A stretch of DNA of 64,000 nucleotides from an uncultured bacterium (lineage in GTDB: Bacteria > Actinomycetota > Coriobacteriia > Coriobacteriales > Coriobacteriaceae): assembly GCA_905214105.1 (NCBI GenBank), contig CAJMKK010000008.1, forward strand, positions 49,335 to 113,334. Reading direction: 5' to 3'. A program made the translations under genes and the position numbers. The notes under the pieces are model-generated. The model worked only from the letters and a program-made list of their open reading frames with translations, made no database searches and was not told where the DNA came from. This document shows positions 8,816-17,953 of this stretch, piece by piece; within the stretch, counting starts at the first letter, position 1, and every line of letters starts with the position of its first letter.

Positions 8816-10423
8816 ATGGCAGGCAAGCCGCAAACACTAGCTACGACCTCGGCATTCGAGATTTTGGGGCCCGTCATGGTCGGCCCCAGCTCATCGCACA
8901 CCGCCGGCGCCCTGCGCTGCGCCCAAGTTGCCGCCAGCCTGCTGGAAGGCCGCATCACTAAGGTCACCTTTGGCCTGTGGAACTCCTTTGCCCACACCTA
9001 CCGCGGCCACGGCACCGATCGTGCGCTCGTCGCGGGCATCCTGGGCCTCGACACCGACGACGAGAACATCAAGCAGGCCTTCGACCTCGCACGCGAGCAG
9101 GGCCTCGACTACCACTTTGAAATTAAGGGCGACGACGCCTCCATCCATCCCAACACCGTCGACATCGACATGGCCGACGATACGGGCGCCACGGCGCAGG
9201 TCCGCGGCGAGAGCCTCGGCGGCGGCAAGATGCGCATCAGCCGCATCAACGGCGTCGGCGTCGATATCTCGGGCATGTATTCCACGCTCTTCGTGGCACA
9301 CCAGGACGTCCCCGGTGTGCTCGCCGCGCTCACGAACCTGCTCGCCTACGCCCATGTGAACATCGCTTTCTGCCGCACCTACCGCACCGAGGTGGGCGGC
9401 CAGGCATACTCCGTCTTTGAGACCGATGGCGCCCCCGACGACACCGTCATCCCCATGCTGCGCAAGCTCGACAATGTAAACTACGCCACCTTTATCGAGC
9501 TCCCGGGCTCGGCCTCGTCGCTCTCCCCCGGCGTTTCGGCCAAGGAAATCTTTGACGATGGTGCGCAGTTGCTCGACGCCTGCGCCGAACTCGGCCTCAA
9601 CATCGGCGCCGTCATGGCCGTTCGCGAGGCGCGCCTGACCGGCGAGGCCCACGCCGTCGCCGCCATGCGCCGCGTGCTCGACGTCATGCGCGAGGAGACC
9701 ACGGCCCCCATCGCCAATCCTCAGCGCTCGCTCGGCGGGCTTATCGGCGGCGAGGCCAGACTCGTTGATGCCACCGGCCGCAACGACTTGAGCGTAAGCC
9801 TGATGGGCGCCGTCCAGACCGATGCCGTGGCCCGCGCCATGGCCGTCCTTGAGCGCTCCGCCACAATGGGAGTGATCGTCGCCGCCCCCACGGCCGGCTC
9901 CGCAGGCGTCGTGCCCGGCTGCGTGCTGGCGCTCGCCGACCATCTGCAACTGGACGATGAGCAAGTCATGGACGCCCTCTACTGCGCCGCCGCCATCGGC
10001 CTCAACCTCACCACGAGCGCCTGCGTCGCCGGCGCCGAGGGCGGATGCCAAGCCGAGGTGGGAAGCGCGGCCGCCATGGCCGCCGCCGCGCTGGTGCAGA
10101 TGCTCGGAGGCACGCCTGAGCAGGCACTCGACGCCAGCTCCATCGCCCTGAGCAACCTGCTGGGCCTGGTCTGCGACCCGGTGGGCGGCCTCGTGGAGGT
10201 GCCGTGCCAAAACCGCAATGCCATCGGCGTGGCCGCGGCATTTAGCTCGGCGCAGCTTGCACTTGCCGGTATCAAGAGCCTGGTGCCGTTTGACCAGATG
10301 GCGCACGTCATGCTCTCCGTGGGCCACGCGTTGCCGGCCACGCTGCGCGAGACGGCAAAGGGTGGCATCGCGCAGGCTCCGGCCGCACTTTCGGCCTGTG
10401 CAAAATGCGGTGTGTGCGGATAG
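8816..10423 (+). CDS. sdaA: L-serine ammonia-lyase, single-chain iron-sulfur type
   Basis: Deaminates L-serine to pyruvate and ammonia with a [4Fe-4S] cluster. At 535 aa it fuses the beta domain (about 10-150, with SSSHTAG at 25-31), an ACT-like regulatory stretch (about 155-225) and the alpha catalytic domain (about 235-535). Cluster Cys candidates lie in SACVAGAEGGC (about 402-411), VCDPVGG (about 452) and PCQNRN (about 463). The tail CAKCGVCG resembles the Cys-containing tail that caps the active site in this family. AGGAG precedes the ATG. It stands alone between a long inverted repeat and a terminator. Confidence 0.95.
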   Translation: MAGKPQTLATTSAFEILGPVMVGPSSSHTAGALRCAQVAASLLEGRITKVTFGLWNSFAHTYRGHGTDRALVAGILGLDTDDENIKQAFDLAREQGLDYHFEIKGDDASIHPNTVDIDMADDTGATAQVRGESLGGGKMRISRINGVGVDISGMYSTLFVAHQDVPGVLAALTNLLAYAHVNIAFCRTYRTEVGGQAYSVFETDGAPDDTVIPMLRKLDNVNYATFIELPGSASSLSPGVSAKEIFDDGAQLLDACAELGLNIGAVMAVREARLTGEAHAVAAMRRVLDVMREETTAPIANPQRSLGGLIGGEARLVDATGRNDLSVSLMGAVQTDAVARAMAVLERSATMGVIVAAPTAGSAGVVPGCVLALADHLQLDDEQVMDALYCAAAIGLNLTTSACVAGAEGGCQAEVGSAAAMAAAALVQMLGGTPEQALDASSIALSNLLGLVCDPVGGLVEVPCQNRNAIGVAAAFSSAQLALAGIKSLVPFDQMAHVMLSVGHALPATLRETAKGGIAQAPAALSACAKCGVCG

Positions 10424-10440
10424 CGACAAAGAAAGACTCG

Positions 10441-10469
10441 AAGGTGGGACAAATGTCCCACCTCTTTTG
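10441..10469 (+). terminator. intrinsic terminator of the serine dehydratase gene
   Basis: AGGTGGGACA and TGTCCCACCT form a 10-bp stem around AA, followed by CTTTT. It begins 17 bp after the stop codon. Confidence 0.85.
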
Positions 10470-10509
10470 AATGCCACCGTTTCCATACCACAAACAACTG
10501 GGTAATCGC

Positions 10510-10515
10510 TATAAT
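10510..10515 (+). promoter_or_regulatory. candidate -10 element of the L,D-transpeptidase gene
   Basis: A perfect TATAAT lies 58 bp before the preferred start codon, in the first plus-strand gap after a terminator. No good -35 hexamer is seen at 16-18 nt spacing. Confidence 0.4.
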
Positions 10516-10572
10516 GCAAGCCCAGTAAAAACACGATGAGCCGCAAGGCGAAATCCGAAGGATATGCATACG

Positions 10573-12288
10573 ATGTCGCAAAACGATCGAACTCAACTGA
10601 TTCCCGATCCGCAGCAGCCGAGCAGGCACACCGGCGGCGTTCAGTCGCCGCGTCCTATCGCGCCGAGCCGCGGTCAGCAGCGAGGTGCGGCAAACGTTTC
10701 CCAACGTCCGAACAAGCAGCATCAGCAGCGCCAGGCAAATGGCAATGCGCCCAAGCAGCCCCCCACGCACGCTCGAGGCGATCGCGGCCCCGCACGCAAA
10801 CCCGCCGAGAACAATAAGTCGGGCAAAAAGACGACGCTCTTTGTCGTTCTGGGTCTTATCGTCATTGTCTATATCGTAGGCGTTGTAGCGTTTTCGCAGG
10901 TAGCCTACCCCAACACCACTATCGCCGGCGTCGATGTCTCGTTCTCCAACGCTTCGTCTGCCGCCACCAAGGTCAACTCGGCTTGGAAGCACTATAAGCT
11001 CACCGTGACAGGCGATGACTTTAGCTGGACCTATCAGCCCGAGTCCGATGAGCCCATTGTCGACGGCGAAGCTGCCGCAAAAGAGATTATCAGCCGCAAC
11101 GAAGCCATTGTATGGCCGGTTCGCCTTGTAGAATCCTTAAGCGGCAAGACCAAAACAACCGCTAGCTCCAACGAAGTCGATCTTGATCAAGACGTCGACC
11201 TGTCCATGCTCTCCGACACCTTTGACCAAAAGCAGTTTGAGAAGGATCTGGGCGCCGCCATCGACGAGTTTAACGAGGGGCGTTCGGGCGCGTTCGAGGC
11301 CAATAGCTCCTATGACGAGCAGGCCGGCAAGTTTACCGTCGAGAAGGCGCGCTCCAACGAAAAACTCAACCGCGAGCATGTCATTAAGTATGCCGAGCTC
11401 GAGCTTGCCTCGCTGGCCGAGACCGTAGATCTTTCCAAGCTCGGCAACGTTGCCTATGAGCCACTCAATGGAACGCTGACCGATGATCAGATTCAGGCCG
11501 CATGCGATGCCGCCAACAACTTCTTGGGCGTCAACGTGACCCTCAAGCTCAACGGCGAGGATGCCGGCAAGGTTGATGGCAGCTCCGTGTTGCAGTGGAT
11601 CAGCTTTGCCGATCCGGCCAACCCCACGCTCGATACGTCGCAGATCAGCAGCTGGGCAGCCGAGCTTGCCAACGGCTTTAATACCGTGGGCTCCACTCGC
11701 TGGTGGACGCGCGCCGATGGCAAGCAGTGCGCCGTCGAAGGCGGCGACTTTGGTTGGTCCATCGACAGCAGCTCGCTCGCCAAGCAGGTCGAAGACGCCA
11801 TTAACAACAAGCAGACCGGCGAAATCGAGATCAAGTACTCCCAGAAGGCCGACACCTTTACCGCAAAGGGAGAGCCCGACTGGAAGGCATACATCGATGT
11901 CGATCTGTCCGAGCAGCACGCGAGCTACTACGACGAGAGCGGCAATATCGTGTGGGAGGCCAACTTTATCTCCGGCAAGCCGGGAGAGGACGCCACGCCC
12001 GAAGGCGTTTGGCAGATCAACAGCAACAATGGCGCCAGCAAGCTCATCGGTGCCAAGGACCCCGAGACCGGCAAGCCCAAATACGAAAGCCCGGTTAGCT
12101 ACTGGATGCCGTTTGTGGGCAACATGATCGGCTTCCACGATGCCACCTGGCAAAACGACAAGAGCTTCGATAACGCCGAGTCGTACAAGTGGTGCGGCAG
12201 CCACGGTTGCATCAACCTGCGCCTGGCCGACGCCAAGGCACTTCACGACTGCATCAAAGTCGGCCTGTGCGTGGTTGTCCACTCGTAG
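10573..12288 (+). CDS. membrane-anchored L,D-transpeptidase (YkuD domain) with peptidoglycan-binding region
   Basis: Likely makes 3-3 peptidoglycan cross-links or attaches proteins to the wall, outside the membrane. The protein is about 571 aa. A Gln/Pro-rich cytoplasmic tail (1-85) is followed by one transmembrane helix (about 87-107, rich in V, I and L) and an extracytoplasmic region resembling tandem PG_binding_4/VanW-type repeats (about 115-430). A C-terminal YkuD domain follows, with the catalytic motif SHGCINL near 543-549. The ATG at 10573 has GAAGGA 10 nt away. An ATG three codons earlier (10564) is too close to that box. It has its own -10 box. Confidence 0.9.
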   Translation: MSQNDRTQLIPDPQQPSRHTGGVQSPRPIAPSRGQQRGAANVSQRPNKQHQQRQANGNAPKQPPTHARGDRGPARKPAENNKSGKKTTLFVVLGLIVIVYIVGVVAFSQVAYPNTTIAGVDVSFSNASSAATKVNSAWKHYKLTVTGDDFSWTYQPESDEPIVDGEAAAKEIISRNEAIVWPVRLVESLSGKTKTTASSNEVDLDQDVDLSMLSDTFDQKQFEKDLGAAIDEFNEGRSGAFEANSSYDEQAGKFTVEKARSNEKLNREHVIKYAELELASLAETVDLSKLGNVAYEPLNGTLTDDQIQAACDAANNFLGVNVTLKLNGEDAGKVDGSSVLQWISFADPANPTLDTSQISSWAAELANGFNTVGSTRWWTRADGKQCAVEGGDFGWSIDSSSLAKQVEDAINNKQTGEIEIKYSQKADTFTAKGEPDWKAYIDVDLSEQHASYYDESGNIVWEANFISGKPGEDATPEGVWQINSNNGASKLIGAKDPETGKPKYESPVSYWMPFVGNMIGFHDATWQNDKSFDNAESYKWCGSHGCINLRLADAKALHDCIKVGLCVVVHS

Positions 12289-12420
12289 TGCAACGCGCGC
12301 ATTCCTACAACGTGGAGCCGCTGCGACCAATCTAACAGTTCCGAAAGAATCCGCCATATGCGCCCGCCTTACGCGACGAGCGCATATACTTATTGAGGAA
12401 CTTTCTATAAAGGAGACGCT

Positions 12421-13833
12421 ATGCCGAATGTCCCCACCATCACCCCAGGCCCGGATGATGCCGAGTACACGCCCGAAGGTGCCACCGAAACGATTCCTCT
12501 GATTAAAAACGTACATGCCGACAAGCAGAGCGAACGCACGAACGATACGGCCGAAATTTCCGATGAAGAGGCGTATGCCAAGCTCAAGGCAAAACGTGCC
12601 GAACGTCGACGCAAAAAGCTGATTCGACGCGGTATTGCCGCCGGCGTCGTAGGTGCCATCGCGCTCATTGCCATTGTCGCAACCCTGGTTATCAATGCGC
12701 AGCCGCAGGGCGCTAGCGGGCCTGTGACCGACATGGTGACCGAGGGCACGTTTACCACAACGGTCGAGGCGAAAGGCCAGCTCAAACCCATTTCGTCCTC
12801 AGTGGTCTCCCCTTCTGTCGACGGTACGGTTGAAAAGATCAACGTGCAGGCCGGACAGAGCGTCAACGAGGGCGACGTACTCATGACCATTAAGAACGAC
12901 GCGCTCGATAGCGCTGTTTCCGAGGCGCAGCGCGCGGTCGCGGCCGCCCAGGAAGACCTGAACAATGCAAAGGTGGCACTCGCGGCCGCACAGGCCGCAC
13001 CAACAACGGACAGTGACGGATCGACCGGCCCATCGGACGCAAACGCCAACGCAAATGCCGTCTCGACCGCCCAGCGCAACCTCGCCTCGGCCCAGGCAAC
13101 GCTGGAGCAGGCAACTGCAAAGGCGGCCGAGCGCACCGTAAAGGCCCCCAGTTCGGGCAACATCGTCGAGCTCAACGCCAAAGTCGGTGCCACGGTGACC
13201 GGAGGCACGATCATGGGCGAAGGCGACACGAGCGGCGGCAAGCAGTGCATGCAAATCGCCGACCTGTCCAAGATGAAGGTGACGGTTCAGGTGGGCGAAA
13301 AGGATATCGCCAAAATTGCCGTGGGCCAAAGCGCCAACGTGACCTATCCCGCGTTTCCCGATATCGTGAGCCAGGGCACCGTCACGGCTATCGCCTCGGT
13401 GGCAAACTCTGACTCCGGCTCCGGTAGCGGCGGCAGCGTGACCTTTAACGTCGACATCCTCATCGAAGCACCCGACAGTCGCCTTAAGCCGGGTATGACT
13501 GCCGAGGTCTCGGTAGTGACCGAGAAGCTCGACGACGTGGTTATGGTGCCGACCATGGCGCTGATGACCGAAGATGGCGAGCACTATTACGTCAATCTGG
13601 CCACCGATTCGGAAGGCAAGAAGACGCGCCGCGTGAAGGTGACCGTCGTGACGCAAAACGACAACGAGGCTGTAGTCGGTAAGACGCAGGTCAAGCGCGA
13701 CGACCAGGGCAACGAGATCAACCCAGACGTCCCGGTTACCAAGTTACGCGACGGCGACACCATCGTGACGGATACCGGCGCAGGCATGACGGCAGACGGC
13801 GGCGACAATATGTCTGCCGACGAGGGCAAGTAA
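12421..13833 (+). CDS. periplasmic-adaptor/HlyD-type efflux subunit (MacA-like)
   Basis: Membrane-fusion-type adaptor, 470 aa, working with the ABC pair encoded immediately downstream. An acidic then basic cytoplasmic N-terminus (1-75) precedes one transmembrane helix (about 76-98). Next come the first biotinyl-lipoyl half (VDGTVEKINVQAGQSVNEGD), an Ala-rich coiled-coil hairpin with a Ser/Asp/Asn/Gly insertion (about 160-235), the second lipoyl half (SSGNIVELNAKVGATVTGG) and a beta-barrel. AAAGGAGA lies just before the ATG. The stop overlaps the next start as TAATG. In a monoderm the exported substrate is often a peptide or antibiotic; none is identified here. Confidence 0.9.
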   Translation: MPNVPTITPGPDDAEYTPEGATETIPLIKNVHADKQSERTNDTAEISDEEAYAKLKAKRAERRRKKLIRRGIAAGVVGAIALIAIVATLVINAQPQGASGPVTDMVTEGTFTTTVEAKGQLKPISSSVVSPSVDGTVEKINVQAGQSVNEGDVLMTIKNDALDSAVSEAQRAVAAAQEDLNNAKVALAAAQAAPTTDSDGSTGPSDANANANAVSTAQRNLASAQATLEQATAKAAERTVKAPSSGNIVELNAKVGATVTGGTIMGEGDTSGGKQCMQIADLSKMKVTVQVGEKDIAKIAVGQSANVTYPAFPDIVSQGTVTAIASVANSDSGSGSGGSVTFNVDILIEAPDSRLKPGMTAEVSVVTEKLDDVVMVPTMALMTEDGEHYYVNLATDSEGKKTRRVKVTVVTQNDNEAVVGKTQVKRDDQGNEINPDVPVTKLRDGDTIVTDTGAGMTADGGDNMSADEGK

Positions 13834-14606
13834 TGCGTCCCGTCATCGACATCCGCAACGTGCACCGCATCTTTGAGAGCGAGGCCGGTTGCGCCCACAT
13901 CCTGCACAACGTGAGCCTGGCGGTGAACCCCGGTGAGTTCGTCGCCATCACCGGCCCCTCGGGCTCGGGCAAGTCGACGCTCATGAACATCCTGGGCTGC
14001 CTGGACAAGCCGACGGCGGGTGATTATTTCCTGCAAGGGCTCAACGTCGCCGAGCTCGACGATGATGAGCTCACCGAGGTGCGCGCGCTGAGCATCGGCT
14101 TTGTCTTTCAGAGTTTTAACTTGCTGCCGCGTCTGACGGTGATCGAAAACGTCATGCTGCCGCTGTCCTACACCAATGTGCCGCGTAGCCAGCGCGAGAT
14201 GCGCGCCGTGCACGCGCTGCAAGCCGTCACACTGCCGGTCGACCATTGGGACCACCGCATATCGGAACTCTCGGGCGGACAGATGCAGCGCGTCGCCATC
14301 GCGCGCGCCCTCGTCAACGACCCGCCCATCATTTTGGCCGACGAGCCAACGGGAAATCTAGACTCGACAACCGGGGCGCTCGTCATGGAAACCTTCCACA
14401 AGCTCCAGAAACGCGGCAAGACCATCGTACTCATTACGCATGACCCCGGCATCGCCGCCGAGGCCGATCGAGCCGTAACCATCCGTGACGGGCGAATCCA
14501 TGGCGGCGCATATGTCGCGCATACACCGAATACGTTACGCGGGGCCGTCAAAAACCTGCCCGAGATTTCTGCAACCACCAATCAGCCGAAAGGAGCGAAG
14601 GCATGA
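13833..14606 (+). CDS. ABC transporter ATP-binding protein (MacB/LolD type)
   Basis: The 257-aa ATPase of the efflux trio. Walker A is GPSGSGKST, the Q-loop region is FVFQSFNLLPRLT, the signature is LSGGQMQRVAIARAL, Walker B is IILADEPTGNLD, and the H-loop is in VLITHD. These are typical of the MacB/LolD/FtsE branch. The start codon overlaps the adaptor stop by one base, and the stop overlaps the permease start by 4 bp, so the three are co-translated. About 30 residues extend past the usual end. Confidence 0.95.
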   Translation: MRPVIDIRNVHRIFESEAGCAHILHNVSLAVNPGEFVAITGPSGSGKSTLMNILGCLDKPTAGDYFLQGLNVAELDDDELTEVRALSIGFVFQSFNLLPRLTVIENVMLPLSYTNVPRSQREMRAVHALQAVTLPVDHWDHRISELSGGQMQRVAIARALVNDPPIILADEPTGNLDSTTGALVMETFHKLQKRGKTIVLITHDPGIAAEADRAVTIRDGRIHGGAYVAHTPNTLRGAVKNLPEISATTNQPKGAKA

Positions 14607-15817
14607 GCACCCGCGATCTTGTCCAAGAAGCCCTTCACTCGCTCGAGGCCAACAAGGGACGCAGCCTGCTCACCATCCTTGGCATCGTCATTGGCATCGC
14701 CTCGGTCATCGCCATGACTTCGCTCATCGGCGGTATCCAAAACAGCCTGGTCAACAGCCTGGGCCTCAATGCAGCCCGCATGGTAGAGATCTATTCGTCC
14801 CAAGAACTCACCGATTCGGATGTGGAAAAGCTTCGCAAACTGGTGCCGCAGATTGAGCAGATCGGCATCGTCGATAGCGCCTATTCCGAGTACAAGGTCG
14901 GGGATAAAAGCTATACCGTCATGGCACACGGCGTCGATAGCGACATGCTCGATGCCGTGGGCGCCAGCAAGCTCGTTGCGGGACGTGTCTATTCACAGGC
15001 AGAGTCTCAATCAGGCTCGCGCGTGGCGCTCATCAGCCGCGGCGGCGCCGATCAGCTTTACGGCAACGAACAGGACGCACTGGGGAAAACCATCAAGGTG
15101 TCCAACGGCGAGGTGCAGATTGTAGGCATGATTGATGGCGGCAGCGACTCCATGGGCTCGCTCACGCTGTATATGCCACGCGAAACCATCTCCGGCCTGT
15201 TTGGCGACGAGAATCCTTCATTTCCCAGCGTGACGGCACTTGCCGCCGAGGGCACAGACATGGACGAGCTCTGCAAGACCATCGAGTCTAAGGTGCGCGC
15301 GATGAAGGGCATCTCGGAGGATGATGAGTACGACAGCGTATCGACGACCTCCATGAAAAGCGCCATCGATGCACTCAACTCGTTTATGGGCGCCTTCTCG
15401 CTCATCATGGGCGCTGTCGCCAGTATCTCACTGCTTGTCGGCGGAATCGGCATTATGAATATGATGCTTACCAACGTGACTGAGCGCATCCGCGAGATCG
15501 GTATTCGCCGTGCCTTGGGCGCCAGTCGCCGCGATATCACCGCGCAGTTTTTGGCCGAGTCCTCGGCGCTGTGCGTCACCGGTGGCCTGCTGGGTGTCCT
15601 GATTGGCTATCTGCTGGCCTGGGGCCTCGCGATGTTTGCCGCAGGATCAGGGGTTCTCAACGAGCTCGGTGCCAGCGGGGAGATCACACCGAGCTTTTCA
15701 ATCGCCACGGTGCTGCTGGCCTTCGGCGTCTCCGTCGGCATCGGCGTAATCTTTGGCTTCTACCCCGCTCGCCGCGCGGCAAAGCTCAACCCGGTGGAGT
15801 GCCTACGCTACCAGTAA
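14603..15817 (+). CDS. ABC transporter permease (MacB/FtsX type)
   Basis: The 404-aa permease of the efflux trio. One transmembrane helix near the N-terminus (TILGIVIGIASVIAMTSLIG) is followed by a large extracytoplasmic MacB_PCD-like domain (about 50-270). A C-terminal FtsX domain has three helices (about 275-400) and the conserved stretch NMMLTNVTERIREIGIRRAL. The start overlaps the ATPase stop as ATGA. No terminator is seen before the composition changes at about 15.85 kb. Confidence 0.94.
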   Translation: MSTRDLVQEALHSLEANKGRSLLTILGIVIGIASVIAMTSLIGGIQNSLVNSLGLNAARMVEIYSSQELTDSDVEKLRKLVPQIEQIGIVDSAYSEYKVGDKSYTVMAHGVDSDMLDAVGASKLVAGRVYSQAESQSGSRVALISRGGADQLYGNEQDALGKTIKVSNGEVQIVGMIDGGSDSMGSLTLYMPRETISGLFGDENPSFPSVTALAAEGTDMDELCKTIESKVRAMKGISEDDEYDSVSTTSMKSAIDALNSFMGAFSLIMGAVASISLLVGGIGIMNMMLTNVTERIREIGIRRALGASRRDITAQFLAESSALCVTGGLLGVLIGYLLAWGLAMFAAGSGVLNELGASGEITPSFSIATVLLAFGVSVGIGVIFGFYPARRAAKLNPVECLRYQ

Positions 15818-15829
15818 GCCACCACCAAC

Positions 15830-15852
15830 AAGTTGCGGCGAATTAGGGACCG
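15830..15852 (+). repeat. solitary arm of an inverted repeat at the left edge of the cobalamin block
   Basis: AAGTTGCGGCGAATTAGGGA plus CCG matches an arm of the inverted repeat at 47155-47178 (AAGTTGCGGTGAAATAGGGA) at about 20 of 23 positions. No complementary second arm is found nearby. It lies 13 bp after the efflux permease stop, where base composition shifts. Confidence 0.7.
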
Positions 15853-16025
15853 TTTGGGGGTGCGGACGCCGGAAACGTAGAGATCGGCCTCGCCGAAGTC
15901 GGCCTGGGCCCGGCAGGGCCTGCGTCAGCATTGCCAAAAACGCCTATCGAAAGGGCGAATCCTTCTTGACAGAACTACAGGAACCCCCCCACGCGGGCGG
16001 GAGGGCGCGCAGGTGCGGCAAGCGC
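15853..16025. other. intergenic junction between efflux operon and cobalamin operon
   Basis: The efflux genes (plus) and the cobalamin operon (minus) converge here. I see no convincing gene. There is a C/G homopolymer-rich stretch at 15982-16010 but no clear T-tailed terminator on either strand. From here rightwards the sequence becomes much richer in gcg/cgc runs. Confidence 0.5.
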
Positions 16026-16799
16026 CTAGCGCGCGAACTCCCGTAAGAGCGCGTCTTCCACTTCCCGAAGCGAAAGGGCCCCGCCTCCCTCGGCGGGACG
16101 GGTGACCACGATGCAGCGCGCTCCCACGTCGCGCGCGGAGGCGAGCTTCTCGGCCGTGCCGCCTACGGTTCCCGAGTCCTTGGTCACAAGCCACTGGGCG
16201 CCCACCTGCCGAAGCATCGCCTCGTTGAGCTCGCGGGTGAAGGGCCCCTGCATGCCGATGACGTGCGACGGCGAAAACCCCGCGTCGATGCACTTCGTTA
16301 TAGCACTGGGCAGCGGGAGCACGCGCACGAAGAAGCGCTCCGCGAAATCGGCGACGCGCGTGTAGGGAGCAAGCTCCTTGCTCCCCGTCGTGAGAAGAGC
16401 GCGACCCGGGTTCTCGGAGAGAAAGCGCGCCGCGCAGGCGATCGACGCGACCGACACGACGCCTTTGGGCAGCGCCTCGACCGGGCGCGCAAGGCGCAGG
16501 CATCGTGCACCCACGGCGAGCGAAGCGGCCCGGATGTTGCCGCTTGCGAGCGTAGCGAAGGGGTGCGTGGCGTCGACAACGATGCGCGCGCCGGAAAGCT
16601 CGCGCTCCATGTCAGCCTCGTCGAGCCTGCCCGCATGCACCTCGATGCCTGGAAGCTCGCCCAAAAGCTCGCCTCCGTACTCGGTTGCCGCATAGGTACG
16701 GGCGGGGATGCCCGCCCCGCTCGCCCATTCGCACAGAAGGCGGCCCTCGGTGGTGCCGGCGAAGATGCGCAGCGCCGGCGCGGATGCGGGCGCCGTCAC
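16026..16799 (-). CDS. cbiJ: precorrin-6A/cobalt-precorrin-6A reductase
   Basis: Reduces the corrin macrocycle at the precorrin-6A stage with a nicotinamide cofactor. The protein is 257 aa, normal for CbiJ/CobK. Recognisable features are the N-terminal nucleotide-binding start IFAGTTEGRLLCEWA, VVDATHPFA (about 71-79), and WLVTKDSGTVGGTAEKL near the C-terminus, which is the most conserved block of the family. It is the last gene of the operon. The start overlaps the upstream cbiC stop by 4 bp. Confidence 0.93.
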   Translation of the reverse strand: MTAPASAPALRIFAGTTEGRLLCEWASGAGIPARTYAATEYGGELLGELPGIEVHAGRLDEADMERELSGARIVVDATHPFATLASGNIRAASLAVGARCLRLARPVEALPKGVVSVASIACAARFLSENPGRALLTTGSKELAPYTRVADFAERFFVRVLPLPSAITKCIDAGFSPSHVIGMQGPFTRELNEAMLRQVGAQWLVTKDSGTVGGTAEKLASARDVGARCIVVTRPAEGGGALSLREVEDALLREFAR

Positions 16800-17437
16800 T
16801 TCGGGCCGCCTGGGCGCGTGATCTGGTAGAGCAGCGCGTTCATAATGGCGGCCGCCACGTTCGAGCCGCCCTTGCGACCCCTCGCGACGATGGCCGGCAC
16901 GCGTCGCGCGAGTAACTCCTCTTTCGCCTCGACCACGTTCACAAACCCGACCGGCACCCCAACGACGAGCGCGGGCGCGATCTTCCCCGCGTCCATGAGC
17001 TCGGCGAGGCGCAGAAGTGCTGTGGGAGCGTTGCCGACGGCCACGATGAGCGGACCCTCGATGCCGCTAGCTTTGTCCATGCTCGCAACGGCGCGAGTCG
17101 TGCCCGCGGCGCGCGCAGCCGCGGCGACATCAGGGTCGGCCATGTAGCACACGGCCTTGCAGCCGAGCTTCGCGAGCGCGGGCTTGCTTATGCCTGCGAG
17201 CGCCATGTTCGTGTCGGTGAGCACCGTGGCCCCTGCGCGCAGTGCGTCGAGCGCACAGTGTGCGGCGTCATGGGTGAACACGAGGGAATCGGCGTACGAG
17301 AAGTCGGCAGTGGTGTGGATGACGCGCTTCACGACGGGCTCTTCGAGCGGCGGGAACGTGCGGCCGCCGAGCTCTTCGGTGATGATCTCGAAGCTGCGCC
17401 GCTCGATGTCGCCGGGCGCCATCTCCTTGGAATCCAT
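16796..17437 (-). CDS. cbiC: cobalt-precorrin-8 methylmutase
   Basis: Moves the C-11 methyl to C-12, giving cobyrinate. The protein is 213 aa, standard for CbiC/CobH. The catalytic His is likely that in RVIHTTADFSYADSL (about 39-53). TDTNMALAGISK and the C-terminal VGVPVGFVN and RGRKGGSNVAAAIMNALL blocks are hallmark regions. The ATG lies directly after the cobO stop. Confidence 0.96.
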   Translation of the reverse strand: MDSKEMAPGDIERRSFEIITEELGGRTFPPLEEPVVKRVIHTTADFSYADSLVFTHDAAHCALDALRAGATVLTDTNMALAGISKPALAKLGCKAVCYMADPDVAAAARAAGTTRAVASMDKASGIEGPLIVAVGNAPTALLRLAELMDAGKIAPALVVGVPVGFVNVVEAKEELLARRVPAIVARGRKGGSNVAAAIMNALLYQITRPGGPK

Positions 17438-17953
17438 CTAGTACTCCACTCCTTCCCTTGCACATATCCCCTGCTCGTAGGGATGTTTCTCGCACCGCAT
17501 CTCGGTTATGTAGTCGGCCTTCTCCACGATCTTGCGGGAAGGCGCGCGCCCGGTGAGCGCTACTTCGACGCCGCGCGCGGACATATCGAGCGCGCGGTCC
17601 ACGAGCGCCTCGTCGACAAGCCCCTTCGAAAGCGCGTCGAGCGCCTCGTCGAGCACGAGCAGCCCCTCTTGCGCGCCCTCGAGCTCGGCGAGCGCGGAAG
17701 CGAGGTTCCCATCGTGCAGCTCGCACGTCGCGGCAAGTTCTTCCGACGTCATCGACCAGGTAAACTTGTCCGACGCCTTCCCCGCGAACACGGGCACGCC
17801 GAAATGCTCGGCGAGCAGGCGCACCTCCCCGCTTTCGCCGTCTTTCAGGAACTGCACGACGACGACGCGGCGGCCTGCAGCGAGCATGCGAAGGACGAGG
17901 CCCATCGCCGCCGTGGTCTTGCCTTTGCCGTCGCCATGATACACGTGGATCAT
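17438..17953 (-). CDS. cobO: corrinoid adenosyltransferase, CobA/CobO type
   Basis: Adds the 5'-deoxyadenosyl upper ligand to cob(I)alamin-type corrinoids using ATP. The protein is 171 aa, matching CobA/CobO/BtuR. The unusual P-loop HGDGKGKTTAAMG is at the N-terminus, followed by VVVVQFLKDG, TWSMTSEE, LLVLDEALDALSKG (Walker B-like) and VALTGRAPS. The start MIHVYHGDGKGK was chosen because GAGGAGGG precedes it and its ATG overlaps the cbiP stop as ATGA. A longer open frame upstream only shadows cbiP. Confidence 0.96.
   Translation of the reverse strand: MIHVYHGDGKGKTTAAMGLVLRMLAAGRRVVVVQFLKDGESGEVRLLAEHFGVPVFAGKASDKFTWSMTSEELAATCELHDGNLASALAELEGAQEGLLVLDEALDALSKGLVDEALVDRALDMSARGVEVALTGRAPSRKIVEKADYITEMRCEKHPYEQGICAREGVEY

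Noticed and set aside
10441-10469. Member of the long GGGACA inverted-repeat group
   Set aside because: It contains GGGACA and TGTCCC but is only a 10-bp stem with a tight loop and T-tract directly after a gene, so it is an ordinary terminator.
8891-10546. A 551-codon open frame on minus opposite the serine dehydratase
   Set aside because: The His/Gly/Ala/Val-rich product is typical of an antisense shadow, and the plus-strand gene has intact catalytic and cluster motifs.
15853-16025. A small gene in the junction before cbiJ
   Set aside because: Short frames exist on both strands, but none has a ribosome site or family features, and they run into neighbouring genes.
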